A stretch of DNA of 64,000 nucleotides, taken from Corynespora cassiicola. Lineage: Eukaryota > Ascomycota > Dothideomycetes > Pleosporales > Corynesporascaceae. Shown here piece by piece: positions 34,092-45,913 of this stretch (the first letter of the stretch is position 1; every line of letters begins with the position of its first letter). Under the pieces are notes generated by a model. That model was not told where the DNA came from. It was given only the letters and a program-made list of their open reading frames with translations, and made no database searches. The stretch is taken from assembly GCA_022059125.1 (NCBI GenBank), contig JAEUWY010000005.1, positions 3,968,001-4,032,000 of the forward strand, in the 5' to 3' direction. A program made the translations under genes and the position numbers.

Positions 34092-36435
34092 TTACTGGAC
34101 GCCAAGCAGAAACTGATCTTGCGTGATACTGTCGAGGACATGTTCCCACTGTTGCAGATCAGTGGACTCGAGAAGCGAAAATGCTGGATCTCCCCACGCC
34201 GCTTGCCATTCAAATGGGCCTGCACCATTCGATGGTCTCGGCTGTCCGGGCAGGGTATCCGCGCTAATTACAGTTTCAGGCGTGGGAAAGGTCTCATCCT
34301 GTGTCACTGGTTGTTGAATCTGGGCCAGCACATCTGAATGGCCTGAATCGCTCGAGTATGCAGTAGAGGCGCCAGGGAGAGGAGCGCCAGCCGCGCTGCT
34401 CCGAAATTGAGTCGCTTTCTTGATGCATAGCTCCACTATCTTCACCTCGGCAAGCGCGAACTCGTTGAGCCAGATATCAGCCCGTTGCATTTCGCAGTAT
34501 GCCACGAGATCTTCCAAGATGGCATGGCTCCGTCTCGAATGGGGATCTTTCACTGCAATGATTCCCAAGACCAGCGCACTGTTGAAAAGGTGGTGAGGTC
34601 CGAGTGTCCACTTTAGACGATCGTTCAACGGTTGGCGAAAATAATTCATTCGCATGGCGAGGTCCGCGCATGCAGAAGTAATACAGGCATCGTGGCTATG
34701 CTTGAATCGGTTCGTGATGCTTTGTCGCAGTAGATAGGGTCGGTGAAGTGTGACTCTTGTAAAGTGAAACATTGAATGAAGATGTAGACGATTCCAATAC
34801 AAAAAAGGGTGTGTTTGATCCATTGACTTGTCGGGGTCTCGTAGATGGAAGTAGGATGGCAACTTGGTCTCCCAATCAAGCACCTGCTGATCCAGGGCAA
34901 GGACTGTGTCGTAGGACACCGTGAAGAGACCAAAGCAACGCTCTTGAATTTTCCCCACGATCACTGCTAGATCATGGGCGAGGAAGCTGCAGACACTAAG
35001 CGTCGGGTCCGAGAGTGGGCGTTCTGGAAGAGTTGCGGCCCGCTCGTCGGTCTCGTCGTCCAGCCATACGTTTGTAGCTCGTTTCACAAGGCATTGCTGG
35101 TCTACAATTGCGAAAGGGCGACCGATGGCGAGGGCAATGGTTTTGTCCAACACGTAGAGATGGCTCCACAGCCTTCTTCGGGTTTCCGTCTCAGTCCTGG
35201 AAAGACGCCAACGCTCGCCGTCAATGTGCATACCCTGCGCCTGGGCCATTCGCATGGCAAAACTTGTCGTGAGCCACGACTCTGGAGCTCTTCTGAGATG
35301 GATAAGGTACCTCGTTACCAAGACACCAGCTCTTACCAGGTCAGTCGATTCTCCATAAAAGGTCGGTGCAATGACTATAGCTCGTCTGGCAGCCCAATAA
35401 AACCGCAGAGAAGTCTCTTGCAGCTCGCGCTGCAATTCTACGTTTTGGGGATTGGGGCAGTCCAAAAACACGCCATACGCGAGGATGATGAACAGCAAGG
35501 CCAGCCATCGCAAGTCAATTGTCGCATAATCATCGAAGCCGAATTTCCGCTCCCAGAAAAGGTCGTATTTTGCCTTGAAGGATGCCGAATGGACGGCGTC
35601 GATGGTCCAGTTCAACTCGACGAGGAAGACGTCGACCAAACGATCCACACTCTTCTTGTTCCGAGGCAACAAGCCAAGGAGGTCCCAGATTTGTGAGAAA
35701 GGACCCCCAACATCTCGGAACGAATGCGCCGACGCAGCAGCATGGCGAATACCAGAGGATAAATCCGGGGCCGGTGCCTCTATGATTTTGGCAGCTGCTT
35801 GAGGACCGAAATACGAGGACCCGAAGAATGACGGGGCGTCTCGGCTCCTGAACAGGTTACCCACTTGAGGGTCGCGGGGGTCGGGTGATGCGCGATTCGT
35901 GCTTGATGTCGTCGCTTCGCTCGCGCTCGTAGGCGTCACAGTCGCATTTCCCGATATGCCGTCATGAGCCATCAATGGCGAAGGACGACGGTGTGCTCGG
36001 TCAGTACTCGAGGGTGTCGCTGACGGCCTCGGCCTACGCTGAGCCTCCTCGCTGTAGGTGCAGCTCGACGCCACGTTCCTGCGGCTGCAATTGAAGCATG
36101 GAAGCGCGCCATCGCACTGCGACAGCGGTTAGCAGGGACGGGACATCGAGTAGGCGAATCAATCAGCGATCGCCTGCAATCATGGGAGCCTGCATTCCAT
36201 AGCAAAACCGAGGGCCAACATCATTTGCTCTGGTCACTGGGCGGGACGCGCGAGGAACATGGGGGCATACCTTTTGCTTCCGCTTGTGACACGCAGTACA
36301 CGCCGCAGCTTGCCTACCACGCTTTCTCCGCTTGTTCGGACCTTCATCAGGCCTATCCTCCGCTACGGGTCGTTCCATGATCGGTCGAGTGTGTTTGCCC
36401 GTAAGGGATTTGTCCGACATTTCAATGACAGCCAT
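34092..36435 (-). CDS. Zn2Cys6 transcription factor with fungal-specific middle homology region
   Basis: Exon 1 is 36435-36271 and exon 2 is 36116-34092; the 154-bp intron cuts between the third and second halves of the zinc cluster. The spliced cluster is CTACHKRKQK followed by CDGALPCFNC, giving CX2CX6CX5CX2CX8C, a complete binuclear cluster, preceded by the basic stretch KRRKRGRQ. Total 729 residues. The middle region includes LRWLALLFIILAYGVFLDCP, SFAMRMAQAQGMHIDGERW and ETRRRLWSHLYVLDKTIALAIGRP, typical of Fungal_trans domains. The C-terminus is Pro/Ser/Thr-rich. It is divergent from the transporter at 36959 and convergent with the FAH gene, so it is probably the local regulator (inference). 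Confidence 0.9.
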
Positions 36436-36958
36436 CTCTAGCCAAACATTTTGCCGAGGTCGTTCTGCTTGGCGTCGAGTTGCTATCTCTTGGATGGCGG
36501 TTGGATCACTGGGTGAAGATCATACATCATCCCCTGGTTGCTGTGATTGAGACGGGTTCTGGGCCAATCATCTATCTCCGTGCCTGGTGCTTTGATTCTC
36601 GCCTGTCCATGGCGAGAAAAAGAGGCTGCATCTCGACGCCATTTCTGAGCCTTGCCCTCCATGTACCGCTGACCGATCGCTTAGTGCTGCCGCAGATAGC
36701 CAGCTCCCAGGAGATACGAGAAATCCCCTAGCGGCCACGCCAATCTTTTCCCGACGCTTTATCTCCAGGATTTTCTCCGCATCGGCTTTTGCAGCATCTG
36801 CTGTCATGTCATCTTCTGGGGGAGATCGGCGTATCTTCCAACACTCGCTGTCACCATGGGCTTAAAAGGACTTTGGTGGTGCCAGCGATAGCAAAGACGC
36901 GCAAAGAGTCTCTACTTCTCGTCTTTCACCCATCTGCCTGGCCTGCATACCCATCGCA
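36436..36958. promoter_or_regulatory. Shared promoter of the Zn2Cys6 regulator and the ACS-type transporter
   Basis: 523 bp between divergent starts. I saw no unambiguous CGG(N)CCG pair. Its position fits autoregulation plus control of the transporter, which is an inference. Confidence 0.35.
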
Positions 36959-38501
36959 ATGACTCGCAAGGACCAGGATGAGAAACCCTCAGGGGGTTCC
37001 ATCAACGAAAAAGATGCCCAGTTGGCGGAAAGCGAAACATACATTGACCCTGTAGCCGAGAAGAAGCTGATCCGCAAGCTTGACTTGATGCTGTCGCCAA
37101 TGATGGTTTTGATCTTCCTGGTGGCATACCTGGACCGCGCAAACATTGGTGGGTATGCCCTTGTTCCCACACACACACACACACACACACACATCTTAAC
37201 TGATTACAGGAAATGCTGCCATTGCTGGAATGAACGAAGATCTCAATCTGACGGGCAACCGCCTGAACGTCGCCGTCACTCTCTTCTACGTCACCTACAT
37301 TGCTTTCGAAGTCCCTGCATCGATCATGTTGAAAAAACTACGCCCTAGCCGTCTCATTCCATTTTTCATCATCAGTTGGAGTGCCGTCATCATTGGCGCT
37401 GCCTTCATAAAAAACTATGCTTCTCTGCTTGCTACTCGACTTCTTTTGGGCGCCTTCGAGTCTGGACTCTTCCCGTGCTTGACTCTGTACTTGAGTACAT
37501 TCTACCAGCCCCTGGAACAGGCTCGACGCGTTTCGTACCTCTTTGTCGCCTCGGCTTTGAGCGGAGCCTTTGGCGGCTTGCTTGCATATGGGCTGACCAA
37601 CTTGCACGGTGCCAAGGGCCTGGCGGGCTGGAGATGGCTATTCCTCGTCGAGGGCGTCATCTCAATCGTTGTCGGAGTCGCTACAATCTTCCTTCTCCCA
37701 GACGACTTCGAAACTGCATGGTGGCTCCGAGAAGACGAAAAGGCATTGATGCGCGCACGGCATGAAAACCAGCGACTATACCAGGGCAAATCAACTACGA
37801 CGGATGCATTCGACAAGAAGGAAGTGAAGCTTGCCTTTCGCGACCCCAAAGTCTGGCTCAACTCCTTGTGTCAGTTTTGCGCCAACACTTGCTCGTTTGG
37901 CTTCTCGACGTTTCTGCCTGTCATTATCCGCGGCTTTGGATACTCGAGCATCCGCACTCAGCTATTAACCGTACCCGTCTACATCTGGGCTAGCGTGGTG
38001 TACATCTCCGTCGCATATGCATCCGATTACTTCAATCGCAGAGCAGCATTCATGGTACCCATGGCGCTCGTCACTTCGATCGGATATGCGATGATGCTTG
38101 GGCTACCAATGACATCGACCTCGGTGCTGTATTTCGCAACCTTCGTCACTGCAACTGGCATCTATTGTGTTGTAGGCCTTAACGTCACTTGGATCATCAA
38201 CAGCAATGCAGGGTACTTCAAGCGCGCTACTGCCATTGGTCTGCAGCAGACTATCGGAAATAGCGCTGGCATCATGGCAGGCCAGATCTACCGCATCACC
38301 AACTCTGAAGGACGCTATGTCATCGGGCATTCCGTCAGTCTTAGCACCATATCCACTGCTGCTGTGGGATACTTCTTCATGTTTCTGCTTTTGCGCAGCT
38401 TGAACCGGAAGCGGGAAACCATGAGCATTGAGGAAAGGATCAGGGAAATTGACTCGGGCAAGATGGGAGACCGGCATCCTGATTTCCGTTACACTCTTTA
38501 A
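36959..38501 (+). CDS. Anion:cation symporter (Dal5/Tna1-type) MFS transporter
   Basis: Exons are 36959-37148 and 37210-38501, with one 61-bp intron (GTGGGT...TTACAG) that splits the LDRANIGNA motif after the first membrane span. The joined protein has 493 residues. Features typical of the ACS family are an N-terminal hydrophilic tail, KLDLMLSPMMVLIFLVAYLD (TM1), NEDLNLTGNRLNVAVTLFYV (TM2), RLLLGAFESGLFP (TM4) and GWRWLFLVEGV (TM6). A cytosolic central loop lies before FRDPKVWLNSLCQF. Members import small organic anions such as allantoate, nicotinate, tartrate or pantothenate; the substrate is not readable here. Linkage to a FAH-family enzyme suggests a small carboxylate. Confidence 0.92.
37168..37192. 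repeat. (CA)n microsatellite inside the transporter intron
   Basis: About 12 CA units between the donor GTGGGT and the branch-like AACTGAT in the 61-bp intron. They occupy nearly half of it. Confidence 0.9.
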
Positions 38502-38892
38502 AGGCAGAGTACACAATTTGAATGCAAATTTTAATTCCGGATTTTTCCGAAATCTGGGAGTAGAGCTATGTCCTAGTATCATGCGTGAAGCGACTATCTG
38601 CTTCATCCTGACTGATCAAGCTCCTGCAGACTGCGGTGAATATATCGTCGTTGACGCATCAAATAAAACACACGATTCATGATAAAAGTCAATGGTATTA
38701 TTACTGAAAATATACATAAAGGAGTGTGATAGGTTATATCAAGTGCATGCCAGGTCGTCGACAGCCAAGGATAAGATTGGAAAACATAAACAAAGAAAAA
38801 ACCACTAAGACCTCTCACCATGGTCTGTCTAGTATTCTCAGTTGTACTTCCATGTACTTGGTCCAGCCTATGACATCGTATTGCCTGGAAAC

Positions 38893-39156
38893 TCAAGTAC
38901 TGGTTGTGCCCTGAGCAAGAGATGTGCTGCCAGCGCCCCCTTGATTTCCAGAGCTGTTGCTTTCGCTATCTTCCTTGGACGCTTCCCCCCAATCCAATTG
39001 GCATTGACGAAATTTATTTTTATGTTCATTAACACCTCCAAATTCATGGCCACACTCGGCTCCACTTTTTGTTTTATATGCACATTTTGAAGTGTTTCTC
39101 ACTTGTGATGTCCATTTATTACAACTGCAGCATACCCAGCATCGATAAACGGACAT
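38893..39156 (-). CDS. Small Cys/Trp-rich protein, possible zinc-ribbon type
   Basis: An 87-residue single-exon ORF. The N-terminal 40 residues have the pattern YRCWVCCSCNKW, then KCAYKTKSGAECGHEF, i.e. a WxCCxC group and a CX7CGH group, as in a family of short fungal proteins of unknown role that look metal-binding. The C-terminal half is low-complexity Ser/Gly/Gln/Thr. There is no signal peptide. Nothing in the surroundings helps. Support is the spaced Cys/His/Trp pattern only, so the call is tentative. Confidence 0.45.
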   Translation of the reverse strand: MSVYRCWVCCSCNKWTSQVRNTSKCAYKTKSGAECGHEFGGVNEHKNKFRQCQLDWGEASKEDSESNSSGNQGGAGSTSLAQGTTST

Positions 39157-41643
39157 TGATTACTTGCGGAAGTCAGTTCCTGCATTATGTTTGCCCACAG
39201 GCAAGGTAATCCTTACAAGTAAATAAGGATTTTGCAATAAAAAGCACCTTGTGAATTGCCAGGCACCCGGAGATAGCATAAAGGTATTGTCTATGCTGCA
39301 GAATGAAGGTTGAAAGATCGATAGATCGTCCGTGTCATAGTTAGCTGATTGAGTGTTTGGAATAGATGATGTTCAGTTTCTTATGTTAATGGGCATCCAA
39401 GCCCTCTTTAATAGCTCTTTTTGAGTCATGTGCTACAGTCAGAAGGCTGTAGTCGGGAAATATATGACTGTATTGCAACTTTGTACAACTGTTCCATATC
39501 AGATACGGTCACTCTTAGGGTGAAGTCTGCTTTTATTCTGCCCCATAGTTTATACAAGCAAAATCGAGACCTTAGGCCAACCTAGCATATATACCTTAAG
39601 AAAGCTGATATCGACAGATAAATAAATCGAAAGATTTTATCCTTCAGACAGAACCCTCAAATTTATTGGGTTCGGTAAAGGAAAACCAGTCTTGTGGGTT
39701 TTACAAGGTGTCACGAGAGAGGGTTTGCTTCTTAGTTTGCCACGCGCTCCCGCCATTATGGTCGATCGTAATTCCACCGTAGCTATTCCAATTTCATATA
39801 TAGGGTGAGTTTCAGGTTTAATCTATTGTTACCTAAGTGCGATGAACGTGCTTTATGCTGCCACCAACATGCGAAGGCTGTGTCAATGATCTGAGTTTGG
39901 GCTGGAAAAAAATCTTTAGAGCCTTCAATCAATAATCTCGAAGGCAGTCCTGATGAGAAGAAAGATCTGGTGATGGTTTTACTACTCGAACCTAACGTTC
40001 ACATATCATGACATCGAGGGAGACGATTTCAGACTTGTATCAATTGATCGGAAGCCTTGATACCTGATTGACTAGGGTCGTCAAGCTTTATCGTGTTATA
40101 CACGTGGCTATGCAGTGTAACGTATGCCTGTATCTAGCTCGCCAACAACTTCAAGCTGGCACGTGCGTATGGCTTATCGATGTTACTCCAATTCATTCAG
40201 CGAGCTTCTCTTCCCTTTGCCGTTCAATATTCTTAGAAGGACATGTTTGTGATATTAAATGCTTTAATAGATACTCAAAATCAAAATTTTCTGGTAGTTA
40301 TCTCTGCTGAATCATCATCCTGAGAGTAAATATGGCCTAGTTATTGTCTGTAAGTGTATTGCCAAGGAAGCTGAGGTGACTCAACCCGGGCGTCCTGGAA
40401 GCAATATCGCAAGGTTATCACAATTCGTACGACAGATAGGAAAGAAAATTATGCTTTTCTATTCTATATGAGGGAATTTGCTGTACATTGTCAAATGGCC
40501 ACTTCACCCTGCTTCACTGGTGAACGGAATCCAGTCCACTGTATAGTCAGATATGGCAGCCCTTGTGTGTCTGTTTTGCGATTTTTGGACCCTGGTATGT
40601 GTTTGATTTTGCATATTCTACTTGAATGGTCAGATATTTATTCAGAGCTGGAGAAGCAATCAGTGAAATGCGCCTAAGAAGAAGTCTTGGAAGAAGAAAT
40701 TAACTGGATAATCAATCTTCAACCAACTTCTCATCTTCATTATGAAGCTTGCGGTTAGTAAGTGAATGGTTTTTGTGGTTTAATGCCAGATCTAAAGAGC
40801 AAGGAAGAACTTGTGCAGGCACTAAATCCCCTGTCGAAGTGTTGAGATTGAGAGCTTTCTGTATGGTTGTTGAACCCTATGAACCATATTTCTCATCACC
40901 GGCAGATCCGTACATTATCGGGCCAGTATTTAGAGGCCCATAGACCATATTACCACGAGCACCTCGTTACCCGACAGGACATTTGCTTCAAGAACAAGTA
41001 ATAACAGTGTTAGATCACACTGTAGTTCTATGCAGATCATTACACCAGGTTATAATATGTGCGAGAATATTCTTAAAATTTAACTATAGCCTCTTAAGAA
41101 TCTCTATAACATTTAACGACAGTCGCACACGCCTGTCCCGATCCTTTAAAAAGCGTCTGACTGTGAGAGCATCCAAAATATAACGCATGACCTATAACAG
41201 GAGTAGACAGGTATAGTGACTATTGGAGGGCCAACCCTTGACCGCAGGGAAGCGGGGAAGGCCTTGTGCGTCCAACCCCTCTCACTTTCATTTTCAAAAG
41301 AGCGACTCCAGAAGAAGGCTAGATGACTACGATCTTGAGGCTCAGGATCCGATGTAGAGGTGCCAAAGGAACTGTTGGACCATATATTGTCACACCCTAT
41401 TCATAGATGTTGAGATGCCTATAAAGACAATTTAAATATTGTGGGGCAATAATAGGCTCTCTTATCGTTGACCGAGCTTGTCATATGATGGAAAGCATGA
41501 CGAGAGAGGATGGGGGTGTGGTGAAGTACGAGATGGCGATGCGCTGACGCTGCGGCTGACTAAGCACGGCGGGTGCCACTTGGCTCTCCCGCCGTTGGCG
41601 TTTCCGACAAGGTGACCGTCTGCTTCTGACGACACAAGCCAGT
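39157..41643. other. Intergenic region, moderately AT-rich
   Basis: About 2.5 kb with only short ORFs lacking domains. I could not identify a repeat or an RNA gene. Confidence 0.5.
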
Positions 41644-42806
41644 ATGGCGAAGGCGAGCGTCGACTGGGACACGGTTGTGCCCTTTTTCATTTGGCAGTTT
41701 TTGATCCCTCTTGTAAGGCCCTCCACCTTTTCTGGCCATACGGCCCGCCGGCTAACACGCTGCAGGGAGCAGGATGGGCGCAGACAGTCCTCTATAGCAT
41801 CTTCATTCGCGCCGGCGACCCCAAGCCGCAGCCAGGCTCTCCTCGATTCATGCGCCACCGTCGTCAAATTCTCATGGCTGTCTATGTTGCCTACTTTGCT
41901 TTCACCATCTACGAAGTCGATTTCGATCTCCAGAGGGCGAGCAACGCGTACAATGACCTCGGCGTGCCCATCGACGTGGACGAGAGTGGGCTGCAGTCGC
42001 GTTTCAGGAAGCTCACGGTGCGATTCCACCCGGACAAGATCCGCCCAGGCGTGGACAGGGATCGCGCAAATGATTACTACGTTCACTTGAAGCACGCAAG
42101 AGACATCATTCTCGACCCCGCCAAGCGGTTCGCATATGACCGTTTTGGGCCCGATATCCTGCGCCAGTGTCAGCAATGCCTGACCACTAAGGAATTTACG
42201 GACAATGCGCTGCTCAGCAGCGTAGGCACCTACGGCGCCCTGCTTGTGTTTCTGTTAGGCGCAAATGCACTCGGCTTTATGAAGGACGGTGCATATTGGA
42301 GGTACCTCGCCCTTCTCGCCGTGGCCACCTTTGAGGCACGAACCGCGATGCGTCCAGATCATCCGCCGTTCCTCACGGCGTGGCTGAACCCATGGATGGC
42401 CACTTTGCACTTGCGACCACCCTACCTCCCCTTCCAGGTGTCAGCCATTATAAAGAAGGCGTCCATATCAGCGGCGCAATTTCTGGGTCTGCTCATACCC
42501 CTCTATCGCGACGATCCCCAGAGACCTACCAAACCGAACGATGACTCCGAGGAGGCGCGCCACCAACAACTTGATCGCTTGGAACACGTTATAAGAGACT
42601 CGGCTCTGGATGCTTCGCGGCTCCTGGACCTGGAATCTATTCCGTTCCGGGACAACGAAAAGGCAAAGACCGAGCTGAGAGATGCATTGAAAAAGTATAT
42701 GGTACAGAACGTCGTGCATCAGGAACGAGAGGTGCGGAATGCGATTGGACAGAGTATAGTCAGGCGTAGGGCAGGCGTACCTCACGGGGCTCAAGGAACC
42801 AGATAA
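41644..42806 (+). CDS. Membrane-anchored J-domain protein
   Basis: Exons are 41644-41712 and 41766-42806, intron 53 bp (GTAAGG...CTGCAG), total 369 residues. The N-terminus has a hydrophobic segment (VVPFFIWQFLIPLG) and a second one at about 60-75 (ILMAVYVAYFAFTIYEV). A J domain at about 85-150 follows (AYNDLGVPIDVDES, KLTVRFHPDKIRPG, AFDIILDP-like ARDIILDPAKRFAYDRFGPD) with the HPD tripeptide intact. Two more hydrophobic segments follow (LLVFLLGANALGFM, YLALLAVATFEA). This layout is that of fungal ER or other endomembrane J proteins that recruit Hsp70. Starting at the second-exon Met instead would lose the first span. Confidence 0.88.
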
Positions 42807-43197
42807 ACGCTATAACCAAGTTTAATTATTTTCATTTTACATCTCGGTCCAGAGGCCGCTATAGTATGTGTCTAAAAAACTTTGCATTATGAGTCACTTG
42901 TCGGAGAGTGGAGAGTGGGGAGTGAGGCGCACGGCACTGATGGTTTTGTCTAACAAGCATCACATAGCATTGCTAATCACATCCGTAACCAGGTGAACAT
43001 AAGCTATCTAACTTGCTATATTGACACATACGACCATAGGACACAAAAAATAGAGCTTCCCGTCCGCTCAGCTGTACTCAAATTGTGTACCGGTGGACTA
43101 GTAGTCAGGTGGGTGACCACTGGCGAATCCCCGCTGTCGTATGTCTTATTTTTTTGCCCCCTCTCCCTTTCAGCATGTTTCATCGATATAGCACTTC
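42807..43197. other. Intergenic region
   Basis: Nothing recognised beyond short ORFs. Confidence 0.5.
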
Positions 43198-43692
43198 TCA
43201 TAGGAGAGGATCAATGCCTATATGACCATCCGGCAACTGCAAAAAGTCAACGTCATCACTATCATCTAGCCCCAAATGTGGGGTCTTTAGCATCCACTCC
43301 TCATTGTCAAGGTCCGTGTCTACAATGTCGTCGAGTGCCCAGTATTCCTCTAAGATATCATTCACGGTATGATAAAAGTACAGATGCTCTCCCAAACAGT
43401 TGTCTGTCCGCTAACGGTCTGAAGAGATTGACAAAGCTTTCGGCCTTGACGCTTCGTCATCCGCCCCGTTCTTTTCTTCAGTTAACTCATCATATCCATT
43501 TTGGGCTTCGTGGACGATTGTTTGGTCTCGAGGAATTGCGGTATGCTCGCTCAGCTCTACAGACCTGTCCTCCATTTCTTCATCAATTATGATGACTTCA
43601 CTGTCGACGCTGATGCAAGCTACCAGGGCTTCATATTGGTAGAAAAGTGCCTGATGCTCTTCAACCAGCTGGGGGAGATCGAGAAAAGACAT
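43198..43692 (-). pseudogene. Acidic ORF of unknown family broken by one TAG
   Basis: From ATG 43692 (MSFLDLPQLVEEHQALF) the frame runs to TAG at 43413-43411 and then continues in the same frame to a stop at 43200-43198 (HTVNDILEEYWALDDIVDT, DDSDDVDFLQLPDGHIGIDP). Both halves share strong acidity and similar codon usage, so this is probably one ORF of about 164 codons with a nonsense change (CAG to TAG would fit). No plausible intron removes the stop. I do not recognise the family. Two separate small ORFs or a chance frame remain possible. Confidence 0.45.
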
Positions 43693-43728
43693 AGTGATGA
43701 CCTTTGTTCCTGAGTTACGCCAAAACAA

Positions 43729-45175
43729 GCGGTGCCTGAATTCGGGGAGTCAGAGGACGGCGGGTGTTAAGCCAGAGATGTGGCGGCACACGGTCAGAAG
43801 TTGCAAGAGTGAAGCGGATTCAAGTATCTTCTTTTGGCCAGGACTGCTGTGAACAGTAATAGAGGTTGTGCTCAACAGACGAGGTTATATTCATACAATT
43901 CGTGAGACAAGTTACAAACTGCAAATCTTGTTGGCATTGCTCTCTCTATCGATTTTTTCTCCAAGACATACAGCATCTGTTGAGAACTGGTAATCAAGTA
44001 GACTATTTTTACAAACTTCAAAGTTGGTATCGAGAAAGAAAATGAATGCAAAGAAATTGGAGTGACCAGGGTCCACAACGTTTAAAGTCGTGTTAAAAGA
44101 CTGAACTAAACGGGAACCTACGGCTTTGCTAGAACAGCACATCCCCATAATTTACCCCAGACAGTTTATACAACTACTAAAACATAGCGGGTAGTAGTTA
44201 TGTCTTTATAATTGTTAATAGAAGCATGCGCATGAGCGCTTTTGTTTTAAGCCATGTTTTAGTGCTGCTAGACCGTTGTACCGCCGTTCCCTGTTAGGTG
44301 GGCGTGATGCTGCTCGATTGCAATATGACTAGAAAGCTAAAAGAGTTGAAGGGAAAAAAACCATGAGTGACCAAACAATTACATTCAACCCGTTCTCTAT
44401 CATTGGTGGTACCGTCTCTGTTTTTAATGAAAGTTGCGATTTGCGGGCGAATATCGCTTATCAGATAACATTTATCGCATTCCTCGGTTTTGTACATAAC
44501 TGGGCTGGGAGATAGATAAAGCGATATTCGTGGTGGGTCTAGATGCAGCCCACCACCAGTGAAAAATCAAGTCATCCGATATTTGGATTTTGGGGGCCTA
44601 CCATCGACCCTTTGCGGCGGCTGTTTTGGCGTACCTTGACTACCCAACAAGCAACTAGCTCTTCGTTTCTCGTCGTCTGTAGTACACTAAGCATTTGAAA
44701 GCTTGATTTCACATATTCTATCGTTTTGTCTATATGATTTCTTCCTCTCGAAATTGGAAGCCATTGAACAGGTTGATTCGACAAGTCTGAAATTACTTGC
44801 GTGCAGGACTAAGAATATATCGTGTGAGCTTAATATCCAAAGTTTGGTACGTACGCATACACTATGTGCATGCGTACACCATTACTGTCTTCTAGATTTC
44901 AGTCCCGAGCCAAATAGGCAAGTCAGTGCTCCCATACTTCAACTACCTCGTCGCAACCAGCCCGCTCTTTATATCTGTCTCATCATTGGGTTGTAAGTAA
45001 GAGCAGTTTTTGCAGCTTAATTTACGATACGCATAATATCTTCACGACCGCTGGATTAACATATCAGTGGTCTAAAAGATGTGTTTGGCTCTTTTGAGTT
45101 TGAGCATTTAAGGTGGCCAGACGCATGGTTTCCCACTTCCACAACTCAGAATAGTGCACCCCAAAGACTTGAAAA
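43729..45175. other. Intergenic region
   Basis: Short ORFs only. No RNA gene or repeat recognised. The end is the promoter of the small secreted protein. Confidence 0.5.
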
Positions 45176-45554
45176 ATGAAATCCCTTGCGCTTCCCCTCC
45201 TTTCTGCCCTCGTTCCATTTGTCTCTGCAGTATCTACATGCGAGATGACCTCCAAGCAATCCCAAGGCTGCGACTGGAACGAAAAGGATGTATCTCGTCG
45301 CACGACCGTTAACCCCGGAAGCGTGCTACACGTCGACTGTTGGGTCAATGGTCGCACCGTTAGTGGCAATAAACAGTGGCTTTTCATTGGCGAGTGGGGT
45401 TGCTATTTTTGGTCCAGATGGGTCCATTGCGACAGTAGGTCCTTCTCCTTGTCTTTGGTTGTCGGGAACAAGGCCCGAGGGGCTGGAAAATGATGTCAAA
45501 ATGGGCTGACTGATAGACGGCAGAGTCGGTAGGAAAATGCACAAACATGGCTAG
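45176..45554 (+). CDS. Small secreted cysteine-containing protein
   Basis: Exon 1 is 45176-45434 and exon 2 is 45517-45554; the 82-bp intron runs GTAGGT to GATAG with GCTGAC as branch. The protein is 98 residues: a signal peptide MKSLALPLLSALVPFVSA, then about 80 residues with Cys at 22, 32, 55, 76 and 85 and a basic tail GRVGRKMHKHG. The segment HVDCWVNGRTVSGNKQW then WGCYFWSRWVHC resembles the core of SH3b-like domains found in other small secreted proteins. Without splicing the frame would run to 45493. Role unknown; it may be an effector-like or cell-wall protein (inference). Confidence 0.62.
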
Positions 45555-45913
45555 AGGGCTGAGAGGGCCGATTAGAGAACAGGAGAATGAAGAGACTGTT
45601 TAATGCTCCGGGGTATGGAGACACTTGGCGGTATGCGCAAGGCTGTCCATGAAACGGTATTGGATCGACTCGCCTCGGAAGTTTTTGAACGTTGAATATT
45701 ACATAGTCCCTGCCTATATGAAATTCTCCAAAAATGAAAGTGTCTGTGCGCAGGTTTGCCGTCTGGATGCAAACGTAGATTTCGTCCCTCATTCCTCGGT
45801 TCTTCGTAAAATAAAAATCTATATGCAAAAAAGTTTATGATACAATGAAAGCTACAAGTCTCATTATTCTGCCAGAGAAACAATCGAGTTTTGCCACACC
45901 TAAGCTTCAGTCG

